Notes under the pieces: generated by a model
Databases searched by the model: none
Seen by the model: the letters and a program-made list of their open reading frames with translations, nothing else
What the model was told of the DNA's origin: nothing
Position numbers and translations under genes: made by a program
Origin: Paracidovorax avenae
GTDB lineage: Bacteria > Pseudomonadota > Gammaproteobacteria > Burkholderiales > Burkholderiaceae_C
Direction: 5' to 3'
NCBI RefSeq assembly: GCF_040892545.1
Contig: NZ_CP156079.1
Location: 2,329,501 to 2,393,500 of the forward strand
DNA: 64,000 nt
Part shown: positions 32,785 through 42,053 of the stretch, in pieces
How positions within the stretch are numbered: the stretch's first letter is position 1
How the letters are laid out: each line of letters starts with the position of its first letter

Positions 32785-33846
32785 TCATCTCCAGCGGACC
32801 CTGTACTGGGCCAGCAGGCCGGCCACCAGCACCGCGATCAGCGAGGCAGCGACGATCACATCGGCGATGTAGGTGGGCACGCCGATGGCGCGACTCATGC
32901 TGTCCGCGCCTACCAGCACGCCGGCCACGAAGATGCCTGCCGCCACCACGCCCAGCGGATGCAGGCCGGCCAGCATGGCGATCACGATGCCGCTGTAGCC
33001 GTAGCCCGGCGACATGTCCAGCGTCACGTAGCTGGTGCGGCCCGCGACCTCGATCGCGCCGGCCAGGCCCGCCAGGCCGCCCGAGAGCAGGGCCACCAGC
33101 ACCACGGTGCGCGTGACCGGCACGCCCGCGAACGCCGCTGCCCGCGGATTCGCGCCGGCCGCGCGGATGTCGAAGCCCGGCACCGTGCGCGCCAGCAGTG
33201 CCCAGAGCAGCACGGCGAGGCCCACGGCGAACAGCAGGCCGGTATGCAGGCGCGAGCCCGGCACCAGGCGCGACAGTTCCAGGTCGCCCTGCAGCGCCAC
33301 GCTCTGCGGCCAGCCCAGCGCCAGCGGGTCCTTCATGGGACCGTCGAGCAGTGCGGAGACCAGCAGCAGCATCACGAAGTTGAGCAGCAGCGTGGTCACC
33401 ACCTCGTCCACGCCCAGGCGCGCCTTCATCAGTGCCGGTCCCAGCAGCAGCGCGGCGCCGGCCAGGGCCGCCGCCAGCATCATCAGCGGGAACAGCACCC
33501 AGGGCGACCATTCCAGCCCCGTGCCGCCATGCATGCCGCCCACGGCCACGGCAGCGATCGCGCCTGCGTAAAGCTGCCCTTCGGCACCGATGTTGAAGAG
33601 GCGCGCGCGGAAGGCCACGGCCGCGGCGAGGCCGGTCAGGATCAGCGGCGTGGCGCGCGTGAGGGTTTCGGTGAGCGCGAAGACGGAGCCGAATGCGCCC
33701 TGCGCCAGCAGCGCATACGTCCGGCCCACGGGCGCGCCGGCCCACAGCACCAGCAGCGCGGAGACGATCAGCGTGAAGGCCACGGCGCCGATGGGCGCGG
33801 CCACGTAGGCTGCGGCGGAAGTGCGGTGGCGTTTTTCGAGTCTCAT
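32785..33846 (-). CDS. Nucleoside-type ABC transporter permease (first)
   Basis: 353 residues, BPD_transp_2 family (NupP/YufP type), about ten membrane segments. LFNIGAEGQLYAGAIAAVAV is the family motif and AAGANPRAAAFAGVPVTRTV the ATPase-contact loop. Pairs with the second permease downstream. Start overlaps the end of the ATPase gene by 4 bp (ATGA), so the two are translationally coupled. Probable substrate: purine or pyrimidine nucleosides or bases. Confidence 0.92.
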   Translation of the reverse strand: MRLEKRHRTSAAAYVAAPIGAVAFTLIVSALLVLWAGAPVGRTYALLAQGAFGSVFALTETLTRATPLILTGLAAAVAFRARLFNIGAEGQLYAGAIAAVAVGGMHGGTGLEWSPWVLFPLMMLAAALAGAALLLGPALMKARLGVDEVVTTLLLNFVMLLLVSALLDGPMKDPLALGWPQSVALQGDLELSRLVPGSRLHTGLLFAVGLAVLLWALLARTVPGFDIRAAGANPRAAAFAGVPVTRTVVLVALLSGGLAGLAGAIEVAGRTSYVTLDMSPGYGYSGIVIAMLAGLHPLGVVAAGIFVAGVLVGADSMSRAIGVPTYIADVIVAASLIAVLVAGLLAQYRVRWR

Positions 33847-35429
33847 GGGGTGTCCGGTGCGTGGCCCGGGCCGGGGCTTTCACCGGCCATGGCGAGGCCG
33901 ATGGCCTCGCGCGTCCATGTTTCCGCAGGCAGGGCTGCCGTCAGGTGCCCGCCATGCATCACCGCCACGCGGTCGCCCAGTTGCAGCACCTCGTCCAGGT
34001 CGTCGGAGATGAGCAGCACGGCCGCGCCCGCGTCGCGCGCGGTGATGAGCTGCTGTTGCACGAAGGTGACGGCGCCGATGTCCAGGCCCCAGGTGGGCTG
34101 GTGGGCGACTATGAGCCGTGGAGGCTGCGAGGCAGCCGGATCGGGCGACAGCAGCGCCCGCCCGAGGATCAGCTTCTGCATGTTGCCGCCTGACAGCGAC
34201 CGCGCCGGCACGTCCGGGCCGCCACCGCGCACGTCGAAGGTCTCGGCCACGCGGCGCGCATGCTGGCGTGCGGCGCGGCGCTTGATCCAGCCCGCGGTGA
34301 ACCAGGGGTGGGAGAACCAGCGGCTGCCCAGGCGTTCGGAGATGGCGTTCTCCCACACCGGCAGGTCGCCCACCACGCCCACGGCATGGCGGTCTTCGGG
34401 GATGCGGGCCACGCCCTGGGCGACGAGGCGCTGGGGCCGTGCAGGCAGCGGCATGCCCTGCAGCACGGCAGTGCCCTGCGTGGGCACGCGCACGCCGCAG
34501 AGCACGTCGGCCAGCGCCACCTGTCCGTTGCCCGAGACGCCCGCGATGGCCGTGATCTCGCCCGCGCGCAGCACGAGATGCACGCCGTACAGCGCGTCGC
34601 GGCCGCCCGCGGTGTGCACGTCCTGCAGCACGCAGACGGCATCGCCGACCCGGCGCGCGGGGCGGCGCTCGGCGCGCTCCACGGCATGGCCCACCATCCA
34701 CTGCGCGAGCTGCGCCTGCGTGGTGCCCTGTGCGGGGGCCTCTGCCACCAGCCGGCCCTGGCGCAGCACGGCCACGCGGTGCGACACGCGCAGCACCTCG
34801 CCGAGCTTGTGGCTGATGAAGATGATCGACAGCCCCTGGGCCACCATCTGCGAGAGGGTGTCGAAGAGTGCCTCGCTCTCCTGCGGCGTGAGCACGGCCG
34901 TGGGCTCGTCCAGGATCAGGATGCGCGCGCCGCGGTAGAGCGCCTTGAGGATCTCGACGCGCTGGCGTTCGCCCACGGAAAGATCGCCCACGCGGGCGTC
35001 TGGCACCACGGGCAGGCCGAAGCGCCGCGACACCTCCAGCAGCCGGGCGCGCGCGGCGCCGCGGCGCGAGAACGGCTGCCACAGCGGCTCGCTGCCCAGC
35101 AATACGTTGTCCAGCACGCTCAGGTTGTCGGCCAGCGTGAAATGCTGGTGCACCATGCCGATGCCCGCCGCCAGCGCCGCGCGCGGCTGGCCCGGCGGCA
35201 GGGCGCGTCCGAACACTTCGATGTCGCCCGCGTCCGCCACGTAGTGCCCGAACAGGATGGACATCAGCGTGGACTTGCCCGCGCCGTTCTCGCCCAGCAG
35301 CGCCAACACCTCGCCACGCGCGAGCGTGAGCGAGATGCCGTCGTTGGCCACCAGGCTGCCGAAGCGCTTGGTGATGCCGGAAAGGCGCAGCACGGTGTCC
35401 GGCGCAGCGGCCGGTGGCGGTGCGGACAT
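33843..35429 (-). CDS. Nucleoside-type ABC transporter ATPase (tandem domains)
   Basis: 528 residues with two ABC cassettes (NupO/RbsA-like). First: Walker A LLGENGAGKS near 46, signature LSVGERQRVEI, Walker B ILILDEPTA. Second: a degenerate Walker A (VSGNGQVALADVL), signature LSGGNMQKLILGRAL, and AHQPTWGLD in place of a canonical Walker B, as usual in BMP-type transporters. It powers uptake with the two permeases and the binding protein encoded 22 bp upstream. Confidence 0.92.
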   Translation of the reverse strand: MSAPPPAAAPDTVLRLSGITKRFGSLVANDGISLTLARGEVLALLGENGAGKSTLMSILFGHYVADAGDIEVFGRALPPGQPRAALAAGIGMVHQHFTLADNLSVLDNVLLGSEPLWQPFSRRGAARARLLEVSRRFGLPVVPDARVGDLSVGERQRVEILKALYRGARILILDEPTAVLTPQESEALFDTLSQMVAQGLSIIFISHKLGEVLRVSHRVAVLRQGRLVAEAPAQGTTQAQLAQWMVGHAVERAERRPARRVGDAVCVLQDVHTAGGRDALYGVHLVLRAGEITAIAGVSGNGQVALADVLCGVRVPTQGTAVLQGMPLPARPQRLVAQGVARIPEDRHAVGVVGDLPVWENAISERLGSRWFSHPWFTAGWIKRRAARQHARRVAETFDVRGGGPDVPARSLSGGNMQKLILGRALLSPDPAASQPPRLIVAHQPTWGLDIGAVTFVQQQLITARDAGAAVLLISDDLDEVLQLGDRVAVMHGGHLTAALPAETWTREAIGLAMAGESPGPGHAPDTP

Positions 35430-35451
35430 GGGGGAGGGCGGGCGTGCCGCC

Positions 35452-36462
35452 TTACTTCGCCGTGGACTTGGGCTGGCTGTCGTCCACCTTCACGGTGAAT
35501 TTTCCAGCCAGGATCTCGGCCTCGCGCGCCTTGACCTTGGCCACCACGTCGGCCGGCACCTTCTTCTCGAACGTGCCCAGGGGCGCGAGCGACGATCCCT
35601 TGTGCTGCATCATCGAATACGGGCCGTAGTCCTCGGCCGTGAACTTGCCTGCCTTCACCAGCCCGATGGCGCGGTCCACGCTGGGCTCCATGTGCCACAG
35701 GGCGGAGGCGACCACGGTGTCGGGGTACTGCGGCTGCGTGTCGATCACGTTGCCGATGGCCAGCTTGCCCTTTTCCTTGGCCGCGTCGCTCACGCCGAAG
35801 CGCTCGGCATACAGCACGTCCGCGCCCTTGTCGATCATGGCGAAGGTGGCTTCCTTGGCCTTCGGGGGATCGAACCAGCTGTTGATGAAGGTGATGGTGA
35901 ATTCCACCTTCGGATTCACCTCCTTCGCGCCGGCCATGAAGGCGTGCATCAGGCGGTTGACCTCGGGGATCGGGAAGCCGCCGACCATGCCGATCTTGTT
36001 GGTCTTCGTCATGCCGCCCGCGATCATGCCGGTGAGATAGGCGGGCTCCTGGATGTAGTTGTCGAACACGCTGAAGTTCGGCGCCTGGGGCTTGCCGGAG
36101 GACCCCATCACGAAGGCCGTCTTGGGGAAGTCCTTGGCCACCTTGCGGGCCGCGGATTCCACGCCGAACACCTCGCCGAAGATCAGCTGGTTGCCGCCGT
36201 TGGCGTACTCGCGCATCACGCGCTCGTAGTCGGCATTGGCCACGTTCTCGCTGCTCTTGTACTCGATCTCGCCGCGCGCCTCGGCCGCCTTCAGCGCCTT
36301 GTGGATGCGACTCACCCACTGCTGTTCATAGGGCACCGTGTAGATGCCCGCCACCTTGAGCCTGGCCTGGGCAAAGGCCGCCACGGGCGCGAGGCCCAGC
36401 GTCGCGGAAATGGCCAGGGAGGTGCAGAGCAGGCGGCCGGTGAAGAGGCGGCGGGAGTTCAT
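35452..36462 (-). CDS. BMP-family substrate-binding protein
   Basis: 336 residues. A classic signal peptide (LCTSLAISATLGLAPVAAFA, cut before QARLKVAGIY) sends it to the periplasm; no lipobox. The mature protein is of the Med/BMP (PnrA-like) family: EVFGVESAARKVAKDFPKTA, GMTKTNKIGMVGGFPIPEVN, FINSWFDPPKAKEATFAMID. Binds nucleosides or bases for the ABC transporter encoded downstream. First gene of that operon; ATG 36462 is preceded by CCAAGGAACCC. Confidence 0.92.
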   Translation of the reverse strand: MNSRRLFTGRLLCTSLAISATLGLAPVAAFAQARLKVAGIYTVPYEQQWVSRIHKALKAAEARGEIEYKSSENVANADYERVMREYANGGNQLIFGEVFGVESAARKVAKDFPKTAFVMGSSGKPQAPNFSVFDNYIQEPAYLTGMIAGGMTKTNKIGMVGGFPIPEVNRLMHAFMAGAKEVNPKVEFTITFINSWFDPPKAKEATFAMIDKGADVLYAERFGVSDAAKEKGKLAIGNVIDTQPQYPDTVVASALWHMEPSVDRAIGLVKAGKFTAEDYGPYSMMQHKGSSLAPLGTFEKKVPADVVAKVKAREAEILAGKFTVKVDDSQPKSTAK

Positions 36463-36553
36463 CGCGGGTTCCTTGGATCGAAAGAGAAGTGACGTAACGA
36501 GGGATGGCGGAGTCAAGCAGAATGCGTGCCACTCGGGCTCCGCCGCCTGTCCC

Positions 36554-37201
36554 TCATTTGGTGCCGAAAATCCGGTCCCCCGCATCCCCCAGCCCCGGCA
36601 GGATGTAGCCGTGGTCGTTCAGCTCGCGGTCGATCGCGGCGGTGAAGATGGGCACGTCCGGGTGTGCCTTCTGCAGCGTGGCGACGCCCTCGGGCGCGGC
36701 CAGCAGGCACATGAACTTCACCGAACGCGGCTTCAGTTCCTTGAGCTTGGCGACGGCGGCCGCGGCGGAGTTGCCGGTGGCCAGCATCGGGTCCACCACG
36801 ATGATGTCGCGCTCCTCCATCTCGGAGGGCATCTTGAAGTAGTACTCCACCGGCTGCAGCGTCTGCGGATCGCGGTAGAGGCCGATGTGGCCGACGCGGG
36901 CGCCCGGCACCACGGTCAGCATGCCGTCGAGGAAGCCGTTGCCCGCGCGCAGGATGGAGACGAGCACCAGCTTCTTGCCGTCGATGACCTTGCCGGTCAT
37001 GGTCTCGAGCGGGGTCTCGACCTCGATGTCCGACAGCGGCATGTCGCGCGTGATCTCGTAGGCCATCAGGGTGCTCAGCTCGCCCAGCAGCCGGCGGAAG
37101 CTGTTGGTGCTGGCGTCCTTGCGGCGCATGAGGGTCAGCTTGTGCTGCACCAGCGGGTGCGTGATGACGTGGACGTTGCCGGAAGGGTTCTCGGTGCTCA
37201 T
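36554..37201 (-). CDS. upp: Uracil phosphoribosyltransferase
   Basis: Makes UMP from uracil and PRPP. 215 residues; PRPP loop [15 protein letters not shown], uracil-binding [18 protein letters not shown] at the C-terminus, and [13 protein letters not shown]. The ATG at 37201 matches the family N-terminus ([17 protein letters not shown]). It sits 91 bp upstream of the nucleoside-type ABC transporter on the same strand, and codA lies some 7 kb further on, which fits uptake and salvage of pyrimidines. Confidence 0.96.
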   Translation of the reverse strand: MSTENPSGNVHVITHPLVQHKLTLMRRKDASTNSFRRLLGELSTLMAYEITRDMPLSDIEVETPLETMTGKVIDGKKLVLVSILRAGNGFLDGMLTVVPGARVGHIGLYRDPQTLQPVEYYFKMPSEMEERDIIVVDPMLATGNSAAAAVAKLKELKPRSVKFMCLLAAPEGVATLQKAHPDVPIFTAAIDRELNDHGYILPGLGDAGDRIFGTK

Positions 37202-37238
37202 GGGCGTGGGAAAGGAAGGGAACAAGGGGACAAACCCT

Positions 37239-38213
37239 TCAGTCTGCCAGAAACCGCGCATACCGCGGCAGATCGACGTTGCCGCCGCTGACCACGATGC
37301 CCACGCGCGCGCCCCGCAGGTCGATGCCGCCATGGTGCGCGCCGGCCAGCGCGAGCGCCCCGGTGGGCTCGACCACCATCTTCATGCGCTCGGCGAAGAA
37401 CCGGAGCGCCTGGGCGAGTTGGGCGTCGGCCACGGTGACGACCTCGTGCACCAGCCGCTGGATGATCGGGAAGGTGATCTCGCCGGGCGCCTGCGTCTGC
37501 GCGCCGTCGGCGATGGTGCGGGGCGTCTCGATGCGCACGATGTGCCCGGCACGCAGCGACTGCTGCACGTCGTTGCCGGCTTCCGGCTCCACGCCGACCA
37601 CCTTGCACTCCGGCGCCAGCTGTTCGGCCGCGAGCAGGCAGCCCGACAGCAGGCCGCCGCCGCCCAGGCAGACGAAGAGATAGTCCAGCCCGGGCACGTC
37701 TTCCAGCAGCTCTACCGCGGCCGTGCCCTGGCCTGCGATGACGTGGGGATGGTCGAAGGGCGGCACGAGCACCATGCCGCGCTCCTCGGCCAGGCGCCGG
37801 CTGATGGCCTCGCGGTCTTCGCGGAAGCGGTCGTAGGTGACCACCTGGGCGCCGTACTCGCGCGTGGCGGCCATCTTGGAGGCGGGGGCGTCCTCGGGCA
37901 TGACGATCACCGCGGGCATGTCGAGCAGGCGGGCCGAGAGCGCGATCGCCTGCGCATGGTTGCCGGAGGAGAAGGCCAGCACGCCGCGCTCGCGCTGGGC
38001 GGCGTCCAGCTGCACGAGGGCGTTGTAGGCGCCGCGGAACTTGAAGGCCCCCATGCGCTGGAGGTTCTCGCATTTGAAGAAGAGCTGGGCGCCCAGGGCC
38101 TCGTCGGCGGTGCTGGAGCGCAGTACGGGCGTGCGGTGCGCGATGCCAGCCAGGCGCCGCGCCGCGGCGGCGACGTCGTCGTAGGTGGGGGGAGCCGGGG
38201 GATGCGTTTCCAT
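37239..38213 (-). CDS. PLP-dependent threonine/serine dehydratase-like protein
   Basis: 324 residues, catalytic domain only, without the regulatory ACT domain of IlvA. PLP-binding Lys58 in [19 protein letters not shown] that holds the substrate carboxylate, and the phosphate loop [10 protein letters not shown]. Deaminates threonine/serine to the 2-oxo acid, or acts as a hydroxyaspartate ammonia-lyase or serine racemase, which share this length. 37 bp upstream of upp on the same strand. Confidence 0.88.
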   Translation of the reverse strand: METHPPAPPTYDDVAAAARRLAGIAHRTPVLRSSTADEALGAQLFFKCENLQRMGAFKFRGAYNALVQLDAAQRERGVLAFSSGNHAQAIALSARLLDMPAVIVMPEDAPASKMAATREYGAQVVTYDRFREDREAISRRLAEERGMVLVPPFDHPHVIAGQGTAAVELLEDVPGLDYLFVCLGGGGLLSGCLLAAEQLAPECKVVGVEPEAGNDVQQSLRAGHIVRIETPRTIADGAQTQAPGEITFPIIQRLVHEVVTVADAQLAQALRFFAERMKMVVEPTGALALAGAHHGGIDLRGARVGIVVSGGNVDLPRYARFLAD

Positions 38214-38307
38214 GGAGCGTCCTCGCGAAGCGTGTCCGGTGTCCGGAAAAGGGTTGCCGCATCATAGTCCGGCCAGGCCGTTATTTCGCGCGTCTTTCGG
38301 CTCCGCC

Positions 38308-38327
38308 GCCTGGAGCGCACTCCAGGC
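38308..38327 (-). terminator. Hairpin after the enoyl-CoA hydratase gene
   Basis: Perfect 8-bp stem GCCTGGAG (38308-38315) / CTCCAGGC (38320-38327) with a 4-nt loop, 14 bp past the stop codon. It lacks a T-run, so termination is uncertain. Confidence 0.4.
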
Positions 38328-38340
38328 CCGCCAGCCCCGG

Positions 38341-39192
38341 TCAGCCCAGTTCGCTGAAGCGCTGCAGCGGCGCCAGGTCGGGGAAGTCGCCCGCGCGCCG
38401 CTCGCGCATCGCGCTCACGGACTCGCCCACATGGCGGTTGCTCCACACCGTGCCCTGCAGCCAGCCCATCTGGCGCAGGCTGTCGTCCACGGAATGGTCG
38501 CGCGCATAGTGCACGGCCTGCTTGGTGCCCCAGATGGCCACCGGCGGCTTGGCGGCGATTTCGCGCGCGCAGGCCAGGGCTGCTTCCAGCATGGCCTCCT
38601 GCGTGGCGAACACTTCGTTGACCAGCCCGCAGGCCAGGGCGCGGGCGGCGGGCAGGCGCCGGCCGGTGTAGGCCAGCTCCTTGACGATGCCCAGCGGGAT
38701 CAGCTTGGGCAGGCGCTGCAGCGTGCCCACGTCGGCCACCATGCCGATGTTGATCTCCTGGATGCAGAAGAAGGCGTCCTCGGTGGCGTAGCGGATGCAG
38801 GCGGCCGTCACCATGTCCACCGCGCCGCCGATGCAGCCGCCGTGGATCGCCGCGATGACCGGGATGCGCAGCGATTCGATGCGGGTGAAGGTGGATTGCA
38901 TGTCGGTCAGCAGGTCGAAGATGGCGGCACGGCCTTCCGGGCTCTGGTCGTCCATGGCGACGGCGCCGCCGAAGGTGTCCAGCGACATGCCGGCCGAGAA
39001 GTGCCTGCCGGTACTGCTGATGACCAGCGCCCGCGCATCGCCCGAGCGGTGGATCCGCGCGAGCGCCGTATCCAGCTCGCGCCAGAAGGTGGGGTGCATG
39101 GTGTTGAGCGCGTCCGGGCGGTCGAGCACCAGGTGCGCGACGTGGTCCGTGACGTTCAGGCGGAAGCAGGTGAGGGCGACGGTGTCGGTCAT
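38341..39192 (-). CDS. Enoyl-CoA hydratase/isomerase family protein
   Basis: 283 residues, crotonase fold. HFSAGMSLDTFGG forms the first oxyanion loop, and AAIHGGCIGGAVDMVTAACI the second. Glu/Asp positions (AFFCIQEINIGMVADVG) resemble those of delta(3,5)-delta(2,4)-dienoyl-CoA isomerases, so isomerase is at least as likely as hydratase. Acts in fatty-acid or aromatic CoA breakdown. ATG 39192; neighbours are unrelated in theme. Confidence 0.88.
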   Translation of the reverse strand: MTDTVALTCFRLNVTDHVAHLVLDRPDALNTMHPTFWRELDTALARIHRSGDARALVISSTGRHFSAGMSLDTFGGAVAMDDQSPEGRAAIFDLLTDMQSTFTRIESLRIPVIAAIHGGCIGGAVDMVTAACIRYATEDAFFCIQEINIGMVADVGTLQRLPKLIPLGIVKELAYTGRRLPAARALACGLVNEVFATQEAMLEAALACAREIAAKPPVAIWGTKQAVHYARDHSVDDSLRQMGWLQGTVWSNRHVGESVSAMRERRAGDFPDLAPLQRFSELG

Positions 39193-39272
39193 GCGGCGCA
39201 CTCTAGGCGGGATGCGGCGATGCCGGCCGTCACCTGCGCGACGGCGGGCATGGCGCGGGCGGTGGGTGGCGG

Positions 39273-40217
39273 TCAGGCGAAGAGCACCAGCAGGCCGCTG
39301 AGCGTGACGACCGAGCCGGCCGTGGTCAGCAGGGTGGTGGCGGAGGTCACGGCCGCCTCGCGGCCGTAGAACTCGGCCAGCATGAACGGCCCCGTGCCGG
39401 TGGGCAGGGCGGCCAGCAGCACGGCCATGTGCACCTGCGCCGCGGGCAGCTGGAACACGGACTGCGCCAGCCACCAGGTGAGCGCCGGCAGGGCCAGCAG
39501 CTTGGCGGCCGTGAGCGACAGGGAAGAGTAACGGCGGCGGCCCTGGCCGCTCGGCTGCGCGGGCCGGTCGGCCATGAAGGCGCCCAGGCCGACCAGGGCG
39601 CAGGGCGTGGCGGCCTGGCCGAGCATGTGCAGGAAGGTGTCCACGCCGCCGGGCAGGGGCAGGCCGGTGGCCGCGAAGGCGGCGCCCAGCAGGGGTGCGA
39701 GCACGATGGGATTGCGCAGCGATCGCGCGAGGGCCTGCAGGACGGTGCGCAGGCCCGGCGCGTCGCTGCCCAGGCCCACTTCCACCAGCACCACGGCCAG
39801 CGAGAACAGCACGCAGACCACGAGGATGGTGGCCACCGTGGCCTCCATCTGGCTCGCGTGGCCAAACACCAGCAGGCACAGCGGCAGGCCGACGTAGGCG
39901 GTGTTGGAATACGACGCTGCCACGGCATCCACGCTCGCGTCCGCCAGAGGGCGTCCGCCGCGCAGCCGCAGCGCCAGCACGGCGACGAACACGGCCAGCG
40001 TGGCGATGCCGAAGGCGGCGATGAACCGCGGCTGCCACAGCTGCGCCCAGGTGCTGTGGGCCATGATGCCGAAGAGGGCCGCGGGCAGGGCGAGCCACAC
40101 CACGAACCGGTTGATGGTGCTGGACGCCGAGGCATCGAACACCCGGGCGCGCCGCGCGAGGGTGCCGGCGGCGATGAGGGCGAACAGGGGCAGCAGGATG
40201 GAGAGGGCGGAGGTCAC
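39273..40217 (-). CDS. AEC-family (auxin efflux carrier-like) transporter
   Basis: 314 residues, about ten membrane segments arranged as two halves. TINRFVVWLALPAALFGIMA and SNTAYVGLPLCLLVFG are family-type motifs. Bacterial AEC proteins export or import dicarboxylates such as malate or malonate; the substrate here is unknown. GTG start at 40217. Divergent from a LysR regulator (98 bp between starts), which probably controls it. Confidence 0.88.
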   Translation of the reverse strand: MTSALSILLPLFALIAAGTLARRARVFDASASSTINRFVVWLALPAALFGIMAHSTWAQLWQPRFIAAFGIATLAVFVAVLALRLRGGRPLADASVDAVAASYSNTAYVGLPLCLLVFGHASQMEATVATILVVCVLFSLAVVLVEVGLGSDAPGLRTVLQALARSLRNPIVLAPLLGAAFAATGLPLPGGVDTFLHMLGQAATPCALVGLGAFMADRPAQPSGQGRRRYSSLSLTAAKLLALPALTWWLAQSVFQLPAAQVHMAVLLAALPTGTGPFMLAEFYGREAAVTSATTLLTTAGSVVTLSGLLVLFA

Positions 40218-40290
40218 GGTGCAGGCGTCCGGAAGGTGGCGGACCGCCAGAGTAGGCGGGAGCGGCCATACCGTCCAATATCATCGGAAG

Positions 40291-40309
40291 CCTTTGGCAA
40301 TACCTTTGG
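40291..40309. promoter_or_regulatory. Direct repeat CCTTTGG in the AEC-LysR intergenic region
   Basis: CCTTTGG occurs at 40291-40297 and 40303-40309, one near-helical turn (12 bp) apart, just before the LysR start. It could be part of the regulator's binding region; low weight. Confidence 0.3.
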
Positions 40310-40315
40310 GGCATC

Positions 40316-41191
40316 ATGCTGGACCTTCGCCGCCTGCGTTACTTCCTGGCCGTGGCGGACACGCTGCATTTCGGGCGGGCTGCCGCGCGCCTGCACATCT
40401 CCCAGCCGCCGCTCAGCCGGCAGATCGCGGCACTGGAGGAGGAGCTGGGCGTGCAACTGCTGGAGCGCGATGCCCACGGCGTGGCGCTCACGGCCGCGGG
40501 GCAGCGGCTGCAGGCGGACGGGCGCGACATCCTGGCCTCCGTCGAGCGCGCCGCGCTCAATGCGCGCGCCGCCGCCGCGGGCGAGGCCGGGCGGCTGGCG
40601 ATCGGCTTCACCATGTGCGCGGCCTACAGCGTGGTGCCGGGCTACGCGCGGCGCTTCGCCGCGCGCCATCCGCAGGTGGAGCTGTCGCTGCGGGAAGTGG
40701 TCTCCAACGACCTGGTGGCCCAGGTGGCCGAGGGGCGCATCGACGCGGCCATCGTCTTCGCCCAGCCGCTGCCGCCCGGGCTTTCGCACCGCACGGTGGT
40801 GCGCGAGCCGCTGTGCCTGGCGCTGCCGCGCGGCCACCGCCTGGCGGCGCGGCGCAGCGTGCTGGTGGCGGAGCTGGCGGGCGAGCCCTTCATCGCCACG
40901 CCGCCGGAGGTGGCGCCCTCGCTGCACGCGGCGGTGCTGGCGCAGTGCCGGCACGCCGGCTTCACGCCCCGCATCGCCATGGAAGTGCAACTGCAGCAGA
41001 CCATCCTCAGCCTGGTGGCCGAGGGCGTGGGCGTGGCGCTGGTGCCGGCCTCCATGCGCAAGGTGCAGCCCGATGCCGTGGTGTTCCGGCCCGTGCCGCC
41101 CGCGGTGGAACTGGCGCAGGACCTGGTCTGGCGCACCGCCAACAGCAACCCGTGCCTGCAGCACCTGCTGGCCCTGGCGCCGGGCGTCTGA
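40316..41191 (+). CDS. LysR-family transcriptional regulator
   Basis: 291 residues. N-terminal winged helix LDLRRLRYFLAVADTLHFGR, AAARLHISQPPLSRQIAALE; C-terminal periplasmic-binding-like effector domain (about 90-290). The start at 40316 gives the exact LysR N-terminus. Divergent from the AEC carrier gene, the usual layout for a regulator and its target; effector probably a carboxylate, by inference. Confidence 0.92.
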   Translation: MLDLRRLRYFLAVADTLHFGRAAARLHISQPPLSRQIAALEEELGVQLLERDAHGVALTAAGQRLQADGRDILASVERAALNARAAAAGEAGRLAIGFTMCAAYSVVPGYARRFAARHPQVELSLREVVSNDLVAQVAEGRIDAAIVFAQPLPPGLSHRTVVREPLCLALPRGHRLAARRSVLVAELAGEPFIATPPEVAPSLHAAVLAQCRHAGFTPRIAMEVQLQQTILSLVAEGVGVALVPASMRKVQPDAVVFRPVPPAVELAQDLVWRTANSNPCLQHLLALAPGV

Positions 41192-41224
41192 TCGCCCCGG
41201 GGCGGGCCGGGGGCGAACCCTGCC

Positions 41225-41926
41225 TCAGCGGCGCACCGTGCCGGCGTCCTGCCCGAACAGCACCTTCTTCGCGTCCTCGTCCACCGTCGGCGCGGTGTTG
41301 ATGGTCTTCGCGAGTTCGTAGGCGCGCACGGTGGCGGGCCGGGCCTGGATGCGCGCGAACCACCGCGCCAGGTGGGGGAAATCCTTCAGGTCCTGGCGCT
41401 GCCGCTCGTGCGGCACGATCCAGGGATAGCTCGCCATGTCGGCGATCGAATAGCTGCCGGCGATGTATTCGCGCCCGTCCGCCAGGTGCTTGTCCAGCAC
41501 GCCGTAGAGGCGGCCGGTTTCCTTCACGTAGCGGTCGATGGCGTAGGGCACCGGCTCCGGCGCGTACTGCGTGAAATGGTGGTTCTGCCCGGCCATCGGG
41601 CCCAGGCCGCCCATCTGCCAGAACAGCCACTGCAGCGCCTCGGTGCGGCCGCGCAGGTCCTGGGGAATGAACTGCCCGGTCTTGTCGGCCAGGTAGAGCA
41701 GGATGGCGCCGGATTCGAAGACGGAGACCGGCTCGCCGCCGCCTGCCGGATCGTGGTCCACGATGGCGGGAATGCGGTTGTTCGGCGCGATGCGCAGGAA
41801 CTCGGGGCGGAACTGCTCGCCACGGCCGATGTTCACGGGCAGCAGCCGGTAGGGCAGGCCGGCCTCCTCCAGGAACATGGTGATCTTGTGGCCGTTGGGG
41901 GTGGTCCAGTAGTGCAGGTCGATCAT
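41225..41926 (-). CDS. Glutathione S-transferase family protein, YfcG-like
   Basis: 233 residues. Thioredoxin-like N-domain (IDLHYWTTPNGHKITMFLEE; NNRIPAIVDHDP; VFESGAILLYLADKTGQF) and all-alpha C-domain (EALQWLFWQMGGLGPMAGQN). The TTPNGHK active-site strand is that of YfcG/YghU disulfide-bond oxidoreductases, which have low transferase activity. The ATG at 41926 begins the domain; upstream in-frame sequence is not conserved. Convergent with the LysR gene. Confidence 0.9.
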   Translation of the reverse strand: MIDLHYWTTPNGHKITMFLEEAGLPYRLLPVNIGRGEQFRPEFLRIAPNNRIPAIVDHDPAGGGEPVSVFESGAILLYLADKTGQFIPQDLRGRTEALQWLFWQMGGLGPMAGQNHHFTQYAPEPVPYAIDRYVKETGRLYGVLDKHLADGREYIAGSYSIADMASYPWIVPHERQRQDLKDFPHLARWFARIQARPATVRAYELAKTINTAPTVDEDAKKVLFGQDAGTVRR

Positions 41927-42053
41927 GCGGTGGGCTCCAGGGAACGGATAGCGGGCCACTGTAGCCGGCTTGCCCGCGCACCGCAGGGGCCGTGCGCGAA
42001 AACCCTGCGCCCGCGATCCGCCGCGCAGCGCCGCACTGCGCGGGGTCGCCCTT

